A stretch of DNA of 64,000 nucleotides. Source: Chitinophaga polysaccharea (GTDB taxonomy: Bacteria > Bacteroidota > Bacteroidia > Chitinophagales > Chitinophagaceae). Under the pieces are notes generated by a model, which ran no database searches, was not told the DNA's origin, and worked only from the letters and a program-made list of their open reading frames with translations. The position numbers and the translations under genes were made by a program. Position 1 is the stretch's first letter, and each line of letters starts with the position of its first letter. This document shows positions 34,620 through 44,270 of this stretch, piece after piece. The stretch lies in contig NZ_VIWO01000004.1 of assembly GCF_007829335.1 (NCBI RefSeq), forward strand, positions 124,001-188,000. Direction: 5' to 3'.

Positions 34620-35831
34620 CTAGACGTTGTCCTGAACGAAAATTCCCTTCTGCTGCCAATTAGCCAATGTTTCCGTAGACATGCCACATTCCAGCATTAT
34701 TTCCGCCAATTCATTATTGTCTGGTGTCATACTCCAATCGACTGAAAATGCAATAAATCCAGGTGAAACAGGAACTTTGCCATAGAGTTTTTCGGTGGTA
34801 AGTATGTTGGCTACCTTGCGAATCATCCTGGTGGCTGCATAGTAGTTGTTAGTATCCTTCACCCGGTTCATGAATGCAACGAACAACCGCTCATACGAAT
34901 CTGGTAATGTAGGTATATGGTTGGCTGGAGAGATAAAAAGATCGACGAGCAAGTCTTCTCTATAAGAAGACTCCTTTAAAATTTCCTCCTGTTCTTCAAC
35001 CGTAACTACCATAAGATAGGGATGATAGGAACTTATTTCCCGGTAATTTAATTGAACAATGGCAAGAGGCGAATCGAATGCTACCTGAGAAAGTGTATCT
35101 CCAATGACCTGGCCAATCTGTGCTGCCAGTTGATCTGCCAATTCTTCTATAGTGAGTTCAGAAGATGTTACAAAGATAGGTCTACGCTTGAGATCTTTGT
35201 CAACCGCATTAATTTCTTCCAGTTCGCCTGATGAATTGTAAGTGTATATTTCCTGGTGATTTTCCGGGCCGCTGCCCGGAAAGGAAGACCAACAGTCAGC
35301 ATGGGTAATGCGGTTGTTTTCGTAATGATATAGAGATAGGCTGCAAATTTCATTTGTTGGCAACTGTTCGGCAATTTCCCGGGGCGATAGGCCCTCATAT
35401 TGCCTTCCTAATGTAAGTCCATTCAGCTGTAGAAACTGAAACCCTTTCTTGCGGCCATTTTCCAATAGTAGCCGTATCAGTTTTACCGGTTTCATGGATG
35501 ATAGCTCGAATTCTATGTATTCAATAGCAGCGTCGCTAAAGTGGTAAAATCCCTCCCAGTAGACTTTGTTCCAGGTATGCTCTGCCCGGCTATAGCATGG
35601 TCTGCCATCGGCATCGAGCCCATAAGTATATGGATTTGTTTCCGGAGGTTCGGTCAGCAAAGCGCCGTGGGCGGGAATGACACCATCACGATATCTTGAA
35701 ATATCATATCGATTTCCATCCGAATATACCGTCATTACAATTGCCTTTTTTTTCTCACAAATACGGTCTGATTCGTCAAGTGCGGCTGTAAATCGGTCTA
35801 GTAAGTCTGTTCGAAGTTGATCTAATGTCAT
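34620..35831 (-). CDS. uncharacterised 403-residue cytoplasmic protein
   Basis: No signal peptide, no membrane segment and no family I recognise. The sequence is acidic and mixed alpha/beta: a helical start (LRTDLLDRFTAALDESDRIC), beta-rich residues 28-70, helices near 240-265 (IEELADQLAAQIGQVIGDTL) and helices near 320-345. The architecture, including a self-standing monocistronic gene with its own terminator, is similar to immunity-type or SMI1/SUKH-adjacent proteins, but no toxin gene is next to it. The function is unknown. Confidence 0.75.
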   Translation of the reverse strand: MTLDQLRTDLLDRFTAALDESDRICEKKKAIVMTVYSDGNRYDISRYRDGVIPAHGALLTEPPETNPYTYGLDADGRPCYSRAEHTWNKVYWEGFYHFSDAAIEYIEFELSSMKPVKLIRLLLENGRKKGFQFLQLNGLTLGRQYEGLSPREIAEQLPTNEICSLSLYHYENNRITHADCWSSFPGSGPENHQEIYTYNSSGELEEINAVDKDLKRRPIFVTSSELTIEELADQLAAQIGQVIGDTLSQVAFDSPLAIVQLNYREISSYHPYLMVVTVEEQEEILKESSYREDLLVDLFISPANHIPTLPDSYERLFVAFMNRVKDTNNYYAATRMIRKVANILTTEKLYGKVPVSPGFIAFSVDWSMTPDNNELAEIMLECGMSTETLANWQQKGIFVQDNV

Positions 35832-35955
35832 TATTATTTTGGTTAAAACTCGTTAAGCAAACCCTTTAGTTATCTGCCATTCAAAACTAATGAATCATTT
35901 TTAGACAGGGATTGAGTCGGACTGACAAGTAATGACTTGATAAAATGATAATACA

Positions 35956-35987
35956 ATTGCCTGGCAAATGGATCATCACTATATTTG
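35956..35987 (+). promoter_or_regulatory. candidate promoter of the TonB receptor gene at 36056
   Basis: ATTG at 35956-35959 and TATATTTG at 35980-35987 (full TAnnTTTG match) are 20 bases apart and 69 bp upstream of the start codon. Confidence 0.5.
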
Positions 35988-36055
35988 CTCCCACTGATAT
36001 ACCGCGCCGCCGGCGCAGCTCATACACTCATTAACTGGTTTACATTAACAGCCCA

Positions 36056-38227
36056 ATGTTTAAGACGCTCAGCACGATATTATTATTAAGCCTGGTCCAG
36101 GTATGCCTGGCACAAAATAAGTTCACCGCATTGATAAAAGACGCCGACAGCAAATCTCCCCTGCCGGGAGCTACTGCCCTGCTTGCAGGTACCGGCAAAG
36201 GTGATAAAGCAGACCACAATGGGATTGTTACGATTACCGGTATTCCCAATGGCAGGCAAATTATTACCTGCAGCTATATTGGATACCAGGAGAGAGCTGA
36301 TACTTTTTCCTTCCCATTACCTTCCGATACCATCACCATTTACCTGGAACATGCAGGTGAAGAAATGGAGGAAATAGTCATCTCCTCTACACGCAGCAAT
36401 AGAAGTATCCGGGATATACCCACCCGCGTTGAGTTTATAGCCGGAGAAGAGCTGGAAGAGAAGGGAAACATGAAGCCTGGCGATATACGTATGATGCTCA
36501 ACGAAAGCACTGGTATCCAAACACAGCAGGTATCTGCTACTTCGGCCAATTCCAGTATCCGTATCCAGGGGCTCGATGGCCGGTATACACAGCTTCTCAA
36601 AGATGGGTTTCCCCTGTATGCAGGTTTTTCCGGAGGTCTGGGATTACTGCAAACGCCTCCGCTGGATTTGAAACAGGTGGAGGTGATCAAGGGCGCTGCA
36701 TCTACTTTATATGGCGGAGGCGCCATTGCCGGCCTGGTCAACCTTGTTTCAAAAGTGCCCACCGAAGAGCGGGACCTGCGGTTGCTTATCAACGGCACCT
36801 CTGCCGGTGGCCTGGATCTCAACGGGTTTTACGGCCAACGGTTCAACAAAGTAGGCGTGACCGTTTTTGCATCGCGGAACAGCAGCAATGCCTATGATCC
36901 ATCCAGCACCGGGTTTACTGCTATACCAAAATTTGAACGGTACGTATTTAACCCGAAGTTGTTTGCCTATTTTAATCCTAAAACGCAGATGAGCCTGGGC
37001 GTCAATTATATTACGGAAGACAGAACGGGCGGTGATATCCTGTATATCAGGGGCCATGGTGACAGCACCCATAGTTACTATGAGAAAAATAAAAGTAACC
37101 GCTTCTCAACCCAGTTTTCATTCAACCACGATTTCAGTGAAGGAAGCAGTATTACCGTTAAAAATTCCATCAACAGTTTTAAACGGATAATATCTATTCC
37201 CGGTTATGTATTTGATGGGCAGCAGTGGTCTACCTACTCAGAAGCCACCTATCACCGGCAACGGGAAAGTATGGATTGGATAGGCGGCATCAATGTTTAC
37301 ACCGATAATTTTAAAGAATGGCCCACCGATACCCTGCCTAAGCGCAACTATCATCAAAGTACGCTGGGCGCCTTTGTGCAAAATACCTGGAAGGCCAGCG
37401 ACTGGTTACAGGTGGAAACAGGTTTGCGGAGCGACTATGTGATCGATTACGGCCTGGTACTGCTTCCCCGTATTTCCGCCCTGTTTAAAATTTCTCCGGA
37501 ATGGTCTTCCCGGATAGGCGGGGGGCTGGGCTATAAAACGCCTACCATATTTACGGAAGAAACAGAACGTATACAGTATAAATCCGTACTACCCATCAAT
37601 GCTGATGTCAATAAGCTGGAGCGGTCTTATGGCGCTAACTTCGACCTGAATTACAAGACATCCCTGTTGGATGATAAAATGAGTTTCAGCATAAACCAGC
37701 TATTCTTCTATACCCGTATCAACCACCCGTTATTGCTGAGTACAGTACCTGGAAATCTCTATCGGCTGGAAAATGTGGAAGGATTTATTGATACCAAAGG
37801 CTGGGAAACAAATGTCAAATTTGGATATGGCGACTTTAAGCTGTTCATCGGCTACACTTTCACCGATGCCAGGTTGAATGATAATGGCATCATCCGTGAA
37901 AACCCGCTTACGGCACGTCACCGGCTGAATAATGTACTGATGTATGAAAAGGAGGAAAAGTGGAAAGTTGGATTGGAGGCCTACTACTACAGCAGGCAGT
38001 CGCTTACCGATGGTAGCACCGGTAAGCCTTACTGGATATGTGGATTTATGGCGGAAAAGCTCTGGGAAAAATTTTCCCTGTTCTTGAACTTTGAAAATTA
38101 TCTCGATACCCGGCAAACCCGTTTTGATACTATCTATACCGGTACGGTAACACATCCGGTGTTCAGGGATATTTATGCTCCGCTGGATGGATTTGTAGTC
38201 AATGGCGGGTTAAAGTTGAAATTATAG
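36056..38227 (+). CDS. TonB-dependent receptor
   Basis: A 723-residue outer membrane receptor with a signal peptide (cleavage near CLAQ, residue 20), a regulatory beta-sandwich (about 22-100), a plug domain (EEIVISSTRSNRSIRDIPTR, then IRIQGLDGRYTQLLKDGFPL and VEVIKGAASTLYGGGAIAGL) and a barrel ending GLKLKL. The VEVIKG-S-LYG-A plug motif is that of siderophore, cobalamin and heme receptors rather than SusC. It has its own promoter and is followed after 93 bp by a Crp/Fnr regulator. The substrate, probably a metal chelate, is not identifiable. Confidence 0.92.
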   Translation: MFKTLSTILLLSLVQVCLAQNKFTALIKDADSKSPLPGATALLAGTGKGDKADHNGIVTITGIPNGRQIITCSYIGYQERADTFSFPLPSDTITIYLEHAGEEMEEIVISSTRSNRSIRDIPTRVEFIAGEELEEKGNMKPGDIRMMLNESTGIQTQQVSATSANSSIRIQGLDGRYTQLLKDGFPLYAGFSGGLGLLQTPPLDLKQVEVIKGAASTLYGGGAIAGLVNLVSKVPTEERDLRLLINGTSAGGLDLNGFYGQRFNKVGVTVFASRNSSNAYDPSSTGFTAIPKFERYVFNPKLFAYFNPKTQMSLGVNYITEDRTGGDILYIRGHGDSTHSYYEKNKSNRFSTQFSFNHDFSEGSSITVKNSINSFKRIISIPGYVFDGQQWSTYSEATYHRQRESMDWIGGINVYTDNFKEWPTDTLPKRNYHQSTLGAFVQNTWKASDWLQVETGLRSDYVIDYGLVLLPRISALFKISPEWSSRIGGGLGYKTPTIFTEETERIQYKSVLPINADVNKLERSYGANFDLNYKTSLLDDKMSFSINQLFFYTRINHPLLLSTVPGNLYRLENVEGFIDTKGWETNVKFGYGDFKLFIGYTFTDARLNDNGIIRENPLTARHRLNNVLMYEKEEKWKVGLEAYYYSRQSLTDGSTGKPYWICGFMAEKLWEKFSLFLNFENYLDTRQTRFDTIYTGTVTHPVFRDIYAPLDGFVVNGGLKLKL

Positions 38228-38320
38228 CGGGTAACCCGGTGCCACCTTACTTGCCGTAAATTCAGTATCTTTTACGTATCAAATTGAATCCAGGTTGACA
38301 GCTAACCTACACAATAAGTA

Positions 38321-38902
38321 ATGGATAAGGATAATTTAATGCAGTTTGTCCGGAAAATCTTACCCATGAGCCGGGATAAAGCAGAGCAGTTGGTAGAGAA
38401 ATTCCAGCCAATGAAAATCGGCAAACATGAATATCTGCTGAAGGCAGGTAAGGTATGCAGCGAAACACATTTCATTGAGAGTGGTACACTCAGGGCCTAT
38501 ACCTACGATCTCGATGGTAACGAGGTAACCACTGCATTTTATGTGAAACATACTTTTGCGGCCGACCTGCTTTCATTCTTTAAAAGAGATCCTGCAAAGG
38601 AGTACATACAGGCCATTACTGATTGTGAAACCTGGTACCTGACCTATGAAGATATGCAGGCCAACTTCCACACTATCCCTGAATTCCGCGAGTATGGCCG
38701 GCTAAATATCGTGGAGCAGTACAGCCAGCTAAAAGAAAGAATGTTGTCGATGTTACAGGAAACGGCGGAGCAACGCTACAGCCGTTTGATCAGTTCAAGC
38801 CCGGAAATTTTCCAGGAGGTACCTTTAAAATATATCGCCTCTTACCTGGGCATCGCCGATACGTCGTTGAGCCGGATCAGGAAAGAGTTTGCTAAAAAAT
38901 AA
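38321..38902 (+). CDS. Crp/Fnr family transcriptional regulator
   Basis: A 193-residue protein with a cNMP-binding-like beta roll (KHEYLLKAGKVCSETHFIES, 27-46) and a C-terminal winged helix (VPLKYIASYLGIADTSLSRI, 168-187). No Fnr-type cysteine cluster. The gene precedes a membrane protein gene by 82 bp on the same strand; regulation of it or of the receptor upstream is plausible. Confidence 0.9.
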   Translation: MDKDNLMQFVRKILPMSRDKAEQLVEKFQPMKIGKHEYLLKAGKVCSETHFIESGTLRAYTYDLDGNEVTTAFYVKHTFAADLLSFFKRDPAKEYIQAITDCETWYLTYEDMQANFHTIPEFREYGRLNIVEQYSQLKERMLSMLQETAEQRYSRLISSSPEIFQEVPLKYIASYLGIADTSLSRIRKEFAKK

Positions 38903-38984
38903 TTGCCGCCTGATTTCTTGACATTTGCGAAGTGGAAGCACGGATATTTGATTTTCCTTTGTGGTATCATTAAAACGATGTCAA

Positions 38985-39740
38985 ATGGAAACTTACGTAT
39001 CGGCCATGCCGCTTTGGGCCATAGTACTATTTATTGCAGGTTTTCTCTACTCCATTATTTTTATCAGCAAACCAGTAAAGCAGGCGGCGCTAAATGCAGG
39101 TATGACGCCGCAGAAAGCAAAAAATATCCAGCTCGGTATTATCATCTTCTATGTAGCCTATCTCAGTTATGTGTCAGTATTCGCCCTAATGGGTGTGTTT
39201 GATGTGGATGCCATACCGCCTAAAGTAATGGTGTGGGCAGGTTTTCCGCTGATGGTTATCCTGTTTGGTTTTATTGGCAATACCCGTTTATTTAAAACAT
39301 TGCTCCGGTCTATTACATTGGAGTCGCTCATTGCAGTGCATGTATTCCGGATACTCGGTATCTTCTTTATCATATTGTACGGGTATCGCCTGTTGCCAGC
39401 AAAATTTGCTTTTTCGGCCGACCTGGGAGATATCATTACCGCTATTTTAGCGCTACCGGTGGCCAGGATGGTGGCTAATAAACATCCCTGGCGGAAGGCG
39501 GCCGTATATGCCTGGAATATTTTTGGTATACTGGATATCATCAACTTGCTTACGGTGGCTGTTTTGATTGGCGCTAATGGTAACCTCCGGGAAATGACCA
39601 TCTTCCCGTTTGTTTGGTTCCCGGCTTTTGCGCCGGCTACCATTTTATTTTTACATACGGTAGTTTTCCGGAAATTATATATGCTGGAACATGAACAACC
39701 AGTTCCTTTTAACAGCCATTTAGCACCCTTACCAGAATAG
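38985..39740 (+). CDS. integral membrane protein of unknown function
   Basis: The ATG at 38985 gives 251 residues; a GTG eight codons earlier is less likely. The protein has about seven hydrophobic segments (for example LWAIVLFIAGFLYSIIFI and LIAVHVFRILGIFFIILYGY). I recognise no motif beyond a conserved-looking HVFRILG in the middle. It lies between the Crp/Fnr gene and a strong terminator, so the two may be one unit. Confidence 0.75.
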   Translation: METYVSAMPLWAIVLFIAGFLYSIIFISKPVKQAALNAGMTPQKAKNIQLGIIIFYVAYLSYVSVFALMGVFDVDAIPPKVMVWAGFPLMVILFGFIGNTRLFKTLLRSITLESLIAVHVFRILGIFFIILYGYRLLPAKFAFSADLGDIITAILALPVARMVANKHPWRKAAVYAWNIFGILDIINLLTVAVLIGANGNLREMTIFPFVWFPAFAPATILFLHTVVFRKLYMLEHEQPVPFNSHLAPLPE

Positions 39741-39780
39741 CTGATTACCCACAGGAGCATTTTGGAATTCGATTAATAAG

Positions 39781-39805
39781 TACCCTGATCTTTTGTATCA
39801 GGGTA
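39781..39805 (+). terminator. intrinsic terminator
   Basis: TACCCTGAT (39781-39789) pairs with ATCAGGGTA (39797-39805), seven-base loop, followed by TTTTGTTT. It ends the Crp/Fnr and membrane protein unit. Confidence 0.85.
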
Positions 39806-39895
39806 TTTTGTTTAAATACATTTTATCACCTCTTTGCTGCGAACCTTTCCTGTCGTCGACAGATTATCCGGTAACTTATTTTAAATATCGCCTGC

Positions 39896-39925
39896 TTTGA
39901 AAATCTCGGCAATTATGTAAATTTG
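39896..39925 (+). promoter_or_regulatory. promoter of the GntR/FadR regulator gene
   Basis: TTTG at 39896-39899 and TAAATTTG at 39918-39925 are 18 bases apart, a full match to the Bacteroidota -33/-7 consensus. The start of transcription would be near 39932, only about 12 bp before the ATG. Confidence 0.75.
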
Positions 39926-39930
39926 TTCAA

Positions 39931-39941
39931 TTGTAGTACAA
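39931..39941. promoter_or_regulatory. candidate GntR/FadR operator, site 1
   Basis: TTGTAGTACAA is a perfect palindrome that fits the general GntR/FadR operator form T-N-GT-N3-AC-N-A. It sits on the presumed transcription start of the regulator gene, as expected for autorepression. A related site lies before susC at 40753. Confidence 0.65.
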
Positions 39942-39943
39942 AA

Positions 39944-40642
39944 ATGAAACCAATGGTCAACGGTATTAAGCCAATCGCTTCCAGGTCCATGGCGGAAAGG
40001 GTAGAAGCCAGTCTGCGCGAATATTTTGCAAAAGAGAATTTTAAGCCGGGTGATCCCCTGCCAACGGAGCTGGAACTGGCCGCAGCGCTGGGCGTTAGCC
40101 GGAATGTGGTACGGGAAGCGCTCAGCCGGTTCAAAATGCTGGGGATCATTGAAACGAAGAAAAAGACCGGTATGGTCATCTCAAATCCCGATATCGTGGG
40201 CACTTTTGAAAAGGTACTGACCCCCGAGATCATGGACGAATCCACACTACAAGACCTGTTTGAATTGCGGCTGGTGCTGGAAATGGGTATTGCTGATTTG
40301 CTGTTTCTCCGTAAAACACCCGCCGACCTGGATGAGCTGGACGAGATCGTGGCCCGGGAAGTGAAGGACAAGAACTTCCGCATCAGCAATGAAATTGCTT
40401 TCCATGGTAAATTATATGAAATGACCGGTAATGAAACGATGAAACGTTTCCAGAACCTCCTGCTGCCGGTTTTCGGCTATGTAATGAAATTAGAGAACAG
40501 GAAGAGCGTTGCCGGTAAAGTTTCTCACCAGGACCTGGTTAAAATACTACGCAAAGGCACCGTGAAGGACTTCAAGGAAGGGATGCAGGCGCACCTGCAG
40601 CCACACCTCGACCGGTTGCAACAGCAGAAAGGCAAACCCTGA
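39944..40642 (+). CDS. GntR/FadR-family regulator of the sialic acid locus
   Basis: The ATG at 39944 gives 232 residues; a TTG at 39923 would lie inside the promoter. Residues about 12-78 are a GntR winged helix (GDPLPTELELAAALGVSRNVVREALSRF) and residues about 90-225 a helical FadR-C (FCD) ligand domain (LFELRLVLEMGIADLL; the His-bearing NEIAFHGKLYEMTGN and a late SHQDLVKIL helix supply likely metal ligands). NanR-like regulators of sialic acid genes belong to this class. The gene sits directly upstream of susC with its own promoter and terminator, and both promoters carry similar palindromes, so it probably represses itself and the operon. Confidence 0.88.
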   Translation: MKPMVNGIKPIASRSMAERVEASLREYFAKENFKPGDPLPTELELAAALGVSRNVVREALSRFKMLGIIETKKKTGMVISNPDIVGTFEKVLTPEIMDESTLQDLFELRLVLEMGIADLLFLRKTPADLDELDEIVAREVKDKNFRISNEIAFHGKLYEMTGNETMKRFQNLLLPVFGYVMKLENRKSVAGKVSHQDLVKILRKGTVKDFKEGMQAHLQPHLDRLQQQKGKP

Positions 40643-40668
40643 GTTCACCAGCTATACACCATATTGAC

Positions 40669-40697
40669 AGCGGCGCTTCCTGCGCCGCTTTTTTTTG
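40669..40697 (+). terminator. intrinsic terminator of the GntR/FadR gene
   Basis: AGCGGCGC (40669-40676) pairs with GCGCCGCT (40682-40689), five-base loop, followed by a run of T. A second small palindrome (CCGGAAA/TTTCCGG) follows at 40700-40715. Confidence 0.9.
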
Positions 40698-40721
40698 CCC
40701 CGGAAATTTTTCCGGAAATAT

Positions 40722-40751
40722 TTTGAAATCAAAAAACAATTCCTACATTTA
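40722..40751 (+). promoter_or_regulatory. promoter of the sialic acid operon
   Basis: TTTG at 40722-40725 and TACATTTA at 40744-40751 (seven of eight to TAnnTTTG) are 18 bases apart, the same spacing as at the regulator promoter. The 5' untranslated leader to susC would be about 130 bases. Confidence 0.6.
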
Positions 40752-40765
40752 TTATGTAGAACATA
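40743..40765. promoter_or_regulatory. candidate GntR/FadR operator, site 2 (two overlapping palindromes)
   Basis: CTACAT-TTATT-ATGTAG (40743-40759) and TATGT-AGA-ACATA (40753-40765) overlap. The second shares the core TGTAG(A/T)ACA with site 1 at 39931 and lies right after the -7 box, where a bound repressor would block initiation. Confidence 0.6.
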
Positions 40766-40889
40766 ACTACTAATACTATTTTTACGTTATGAAATGACTT
40801 GGATTCCACGTTCAGGAATAATGCGTGTCTGCGCATATCTGTTTCTGTGGTGAAAAAAGGACCTATACATCACATTTAAACTCGCGCAA

Positions 40890-43800
40890 ATGAGGTTATT
40901 AAAACTTTGTTGCTGCCTCCTGCTATTATCGGGGGTAAAGGAAAGCTTTGGCCAGAATGGCGGATTTACTGTTACCGGATCCGTAAAAGATGCTACCACG
41001 CATGAACCGCTGATAGGAGTAAGCATAGCGGTAAAAGGAAAAACAGGTACAGGTACCGCTACCGGCGCCGACGGCCAATTTACATTACGGTTACCCTCTG
41101 GTAACGACACCCTGTTGTTCCGCATGATGAACTATTCCGCCAGGGTGGTACCGGTCAACAACCGGTCGTTCATCAACATCACACTGGCCACCTCTTCTTC
41201 TCAATTAGGAGAAGTACTGATAGTCGGCTATACGGAGCAATCGGTGAAAAAGAATACCGCAGCCATTGCTAAAATGGACGTAGCTGAACTGAAGAACAAC
41301 CCTAATCCTAATCCCGTGCAGGCCATGCAGGGCAAGGTGGCTGGTGTTTCTATTCCTATCAACCAGGGACAACCAGGCATAGGCGCCGCCAACATTATTA
41401 TCCGCGGCGGTACCAAGCCCAATGTATATGGTTCAGGCCTCGGCAACAACAACGGCGCCCAGCTGGGCAGCGTAGAAGGTACCAATCCACTCGTGGTAAT
41501 AGATGGCGTTTTCCGTACTATCAACGACGTCAACCCGGACGATATCGAATCCCTGCAGGTAATGAAAGATGCAGCTTCCACCGCTATCTACGGCGCCCGG
41601 GGCGCCAATGGCGTAATCGTGATAAAAACCAAGCGGGGAAAACTGAATACAAAATCCACCGTTACGCTCAATCACCGTACTACCTGGGAAACACAAGCCA
41701 GGGATTACGATTACCTCAGCGCGGCCGAATACCTGCGCCTGGCACGTACCACCGTTGCCGCCACCAGCGATGCACTCGACAAAAACAACCTGTTGTATAA
41801 CGGCGGCTTCTCTGCCGGTACGAAAAAATTTACCCAAAAAGGCCAGTATGGGAAAAGTACTTATCTCACGGCGCTCTACGACAATATTGTGCAGGTAGAA
41901 GGGCAAGCTTATGTAGATAATCTCCTCGCACACGGTTGGCAAACCATGGACGATCCCATTAACCCGGGCACCAAACTCCTGTTTGCGGATAACCATTACC
42001 AGGACATGCTCTGGAACACCGGTATCAGCAACACCGATAACGTAACGCTCAGTGGTGGTACCGACAAAGCCGACTATAATTTTTCCATGGGCTATACCAA
42101 CCAGAAAGGCGTGTTGGTAGGTACCCGATACCAACGTTATAATGCCCTCGGCAACTTCGGCTACCGCGCATCGGACAACCTCCGGCTCGAATTCATGATC
42201 AACTATCAGAACGTGATACCCAATTACGTGGATGCCTACCAGAACGACCTGGTACGCGCTATCCGTATCACGCCATTGATCCGTATTTATAAAGATGATG
42301 GCAATCCGGCCCCGGGAGAACTTTATACGGTGCGTAATCGCTTTCATACGCTGAAATACGACGATATGCGCACCAATACCGAACGGCTGGTAAGCCGCGT
42401 GGGCGCTGATCTTACCATCGTTAAAGGACTGCACTGGCGCCCGTCTCTTTCCTATATGCTGGAAGACTACACAGAGTTGTTTATGCGCAAGGCTACACCA
42501 TCCGACGAAATCCAGCCTTCCATGCTGCGCTGGAAAGACGACTATACCAACGCCTCCCGGCAGCTGATGCTGGACCAGGTGCTGCAATACGATTTCAACA
42601 TACATAGTGATCACCACTTCTCCGCGCTGGCCGGGATGAACTTCACCCGCAATACCAACCACGAAAAAGACATGGGGTCACAGCGGGCGGCTAACGATTA
42701 CGTATATACGATAGAGGAAGACCCTACCACCATCATAAACGGCCAGGTGGTCAGCAACGTGGTCGACTTCCGTACAGGATTGGGAGAAAGCCGCTCAGCC
42801 AGCATTTTTGGGCAGTTCAGCTACGATTATAAAATGCGTTACCTGTTAGGAGGCTCCCTGCGTTATGATGGATTCTCCAACTTTGCCCCCGGTAATAAAT
42901 ACGCATTCTTTCCATCCATTTCCGCCGGTTGGAACATAGACCAGGAACGTTTCTGGCACAGCCGTAAGGTAAGTAGTCTGAAACTGCGCGCCAGCTGGGG
43001 CGCAGCGGGATTGAGCGGCCTTAGCATTGCAGATACCTATGGCGATTACAACCCCGCCAGCTATGCCCTTAACTCAGGCATTGTTCGCGCAGGACTTTCC
43101 AATCCCAGGCTCCGCTGGGAATCTACCGTCACCACCGATATTGCACTCGATGCAGGATTTTTCAATAATCGCCTGAACCTCTCGCTGGATTATTATAGTA
43201 AGCTCACGAAAGACAGGCTAACTACCAAACCGCTGCCATCGGAAGCACCGTTCCCGGATATCACCTATAACAATGGCTCGCTGCGCAACCGCGGTATCGA
43301 GATAGCCGTAGGCGGTACGGTGATCAAAACGAAGTTGTTCACCTGGAACGCCAATTTTACCTTCGCGTTTAACAAAACTACCATTACCGATCTCCCGGAT
43401 AATGGTCGCGCTAAAAACCGCCAGGGCGGCGATATCATCTACGATAAAGCTGCTGGTAAAGAAGTAGAAGCCGGCGGACTGGCCGTAGGAGAACGCCCTT
43501 ATGCCATTTACGCTTACCACGTGCTGGGCGTATTTGCCACCGATGAAGAAGCCGCCGCCTGGAATGCCAAAATAAAGGACAACCTGGCTTCTCCGCAAGG
43601 TATAAAAGTAGGTAAGCGTGGTGGTGATTTCATCTTCGAAGACGTTAACAACGATGGGGTAATTGATACCAAAGACCAGGTGTTCATCGGTTACCGTAAT
43701 CCCGATAAAATGGGTGGCCTCCAGAATACCTTCACCTATAAGGGCATTTCATTGCGCATTAACATGGATTATGCCCTGGGACATATGATCAGCAATGGTG

Positions 43801-44240
43801 CATTGGCCCGCTCTATGGGCCAGGGCCGCGCTTTCAATGAAGGCGCTCCGGCGCAGGCACTGGCAGATGATGTATGGAAGCAGCAGGGCGATAAAGGTAA
43901 AAAGTATGCCCGCTTTTCCTTTGCAGACTACGATTACGGGCAACGGAACTACCTCCGCAATGCCACCCTGGGAAACAACAGCAGTTATAACTCAGATGTA
44001 TCTGTGATGTATGAAAAAGGAGACTTCCTGGCACTACGGGAGATCACGCTTTCTTATGAGCTGCCCGGCGCCCTCCTCAAACGCATCCGGGTATCCGGCC
44101 TCAATATTTCTGGAAGTATCTATAACGTGGGATACCTGACAGCTTATAAAGGGCTGAATCCTGATATCTATAGCGGGTTTGATCCCGGTGGTTATCCCAG
44201 GCCGAGACAATTTTCACTGGGCGCCAACCTCCGGTTCTGA
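40890..44240 (+). CDS. SusC/RagA-like TonB-linked receptor, sialic acid locus
   Basis: A 1116-residue outer membrane receptor. Signal peptide (MRLLKLCCCLLLLSGVKESF, cleavage near FGQ), regulatory beta-sandwich (about 25-105), then the SusC-type plug with VGYTEQSVKKNTAAI, VQAMQGKVAGVSI, NIIIRGG and DIESLQVMKDAASTAIYGAR-GANGVIVIKTK, and the large barrel ending ANLRF. It imports the SusD-bound ligand, here inferred to be sialic acid or sialoglycans from the four catabolic genes downstream. The SusD gene follows by 30 bp. Confidence 0.95.
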   Translation: MRLLKLCCCLLLLSGVKESFGQNGGFTVTGSVKDATTHEPLIGVSIAVKGKTGTGTATGADGQFTLRLPSGNDTLLFRMMNYSARVVPVNNRSFINITLATSSSQLGEVLIVGYTEQSVKKNTAAIAKMDVAELKNNPNPNPVQAMQGKVAGVSIPINQGQPGIGAANIIIRGGTKPNVYGSGLGNNNGAQLGSVEGTNPLVVIDGVFRTINDVNPDDIESLQVMKDAASTAIYGARGANGVIVIKTKRGKLNTKSTVTLNHRTTWETQARDYDYLSAAEYLRLARTTVAATSDALDKNNLLYNGGFSAGTKKFTQKGQYGKSTYLTALYDNIVQVEGQAYVDNLLAHGWQTMDDPINPGTKLLFADNHYQDMLWNTGISNTDNVTLSGGTDKADYNFSMGYTNQKGVLVGTRYQRYNALGNFGYRASDNLRLEFMINYQNVIPNYVDAYQNDLVRAIRITPLIRIYKDDGNPAPGELYTVRNRFHTLKYDDMRTNTERLVSRVGADLTIVKGLHWRPSLSYMLEDYTELFMRKATPSDEIQPSMLRWKDDYTNASRQLMLDQVLQYDFNIHSDHHFSALAGMNFTRNTNHEKDMGSQRAANDYVYTIEEDPTTIINGQVVSNVVDFRTGLGESRSASIFGQFSYDYKMRYLLGGSLRYDGFSNFAPGNKYAFFPSISAGWNIDQERFWHSRKVSSLKLRASWGAAGLSGLSIADTYGDYNPASYALNSGIVRAGLSNPRLRWESTVTTDIALDAGFFNNRLNLSLDYYSKLTKDRLTTKPLPSEAPFPDITYNNGSLRNRGIEIAVGGTVIKTKLFTWNANFTFAFNKTTITDLPDNGRAKNRQGGDIIYDKAAGKEVEAGGLAVGERPYAIYAYHVLGVFATDEEAAAWNAKIKDNLASPQGIKVGKRGGDFIFEDVNNDGVIDTKDQVFIGYRNPDKMGGLQNTFTYKGISLRINMDYALGHMISNGALARSMGQGRAFNEGAPAQALADDVWKQQGDKGKKYARFSFADYDYGQRNYLRNATLGNNSSYNSDVSVMYEKGDFLALREITLSYELPGALLKRIRVSGLNISGSIYNVGYLTAYKGLNPDIYSGFDPGGYPRPRQFSLGANLRF

Positions 44241-44270
44241 TGCAGTTCCTATCATCTAAAAAATTAACGT

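Noticed and set aside
41433..42662. 409-codon frame antisense to the sialic acid susC gene
   Set aside because: It is the shadow of a strong GC-skewed coding frame. The sense frame has a signal peptide and all SusC motifs, while the antisense product has none.
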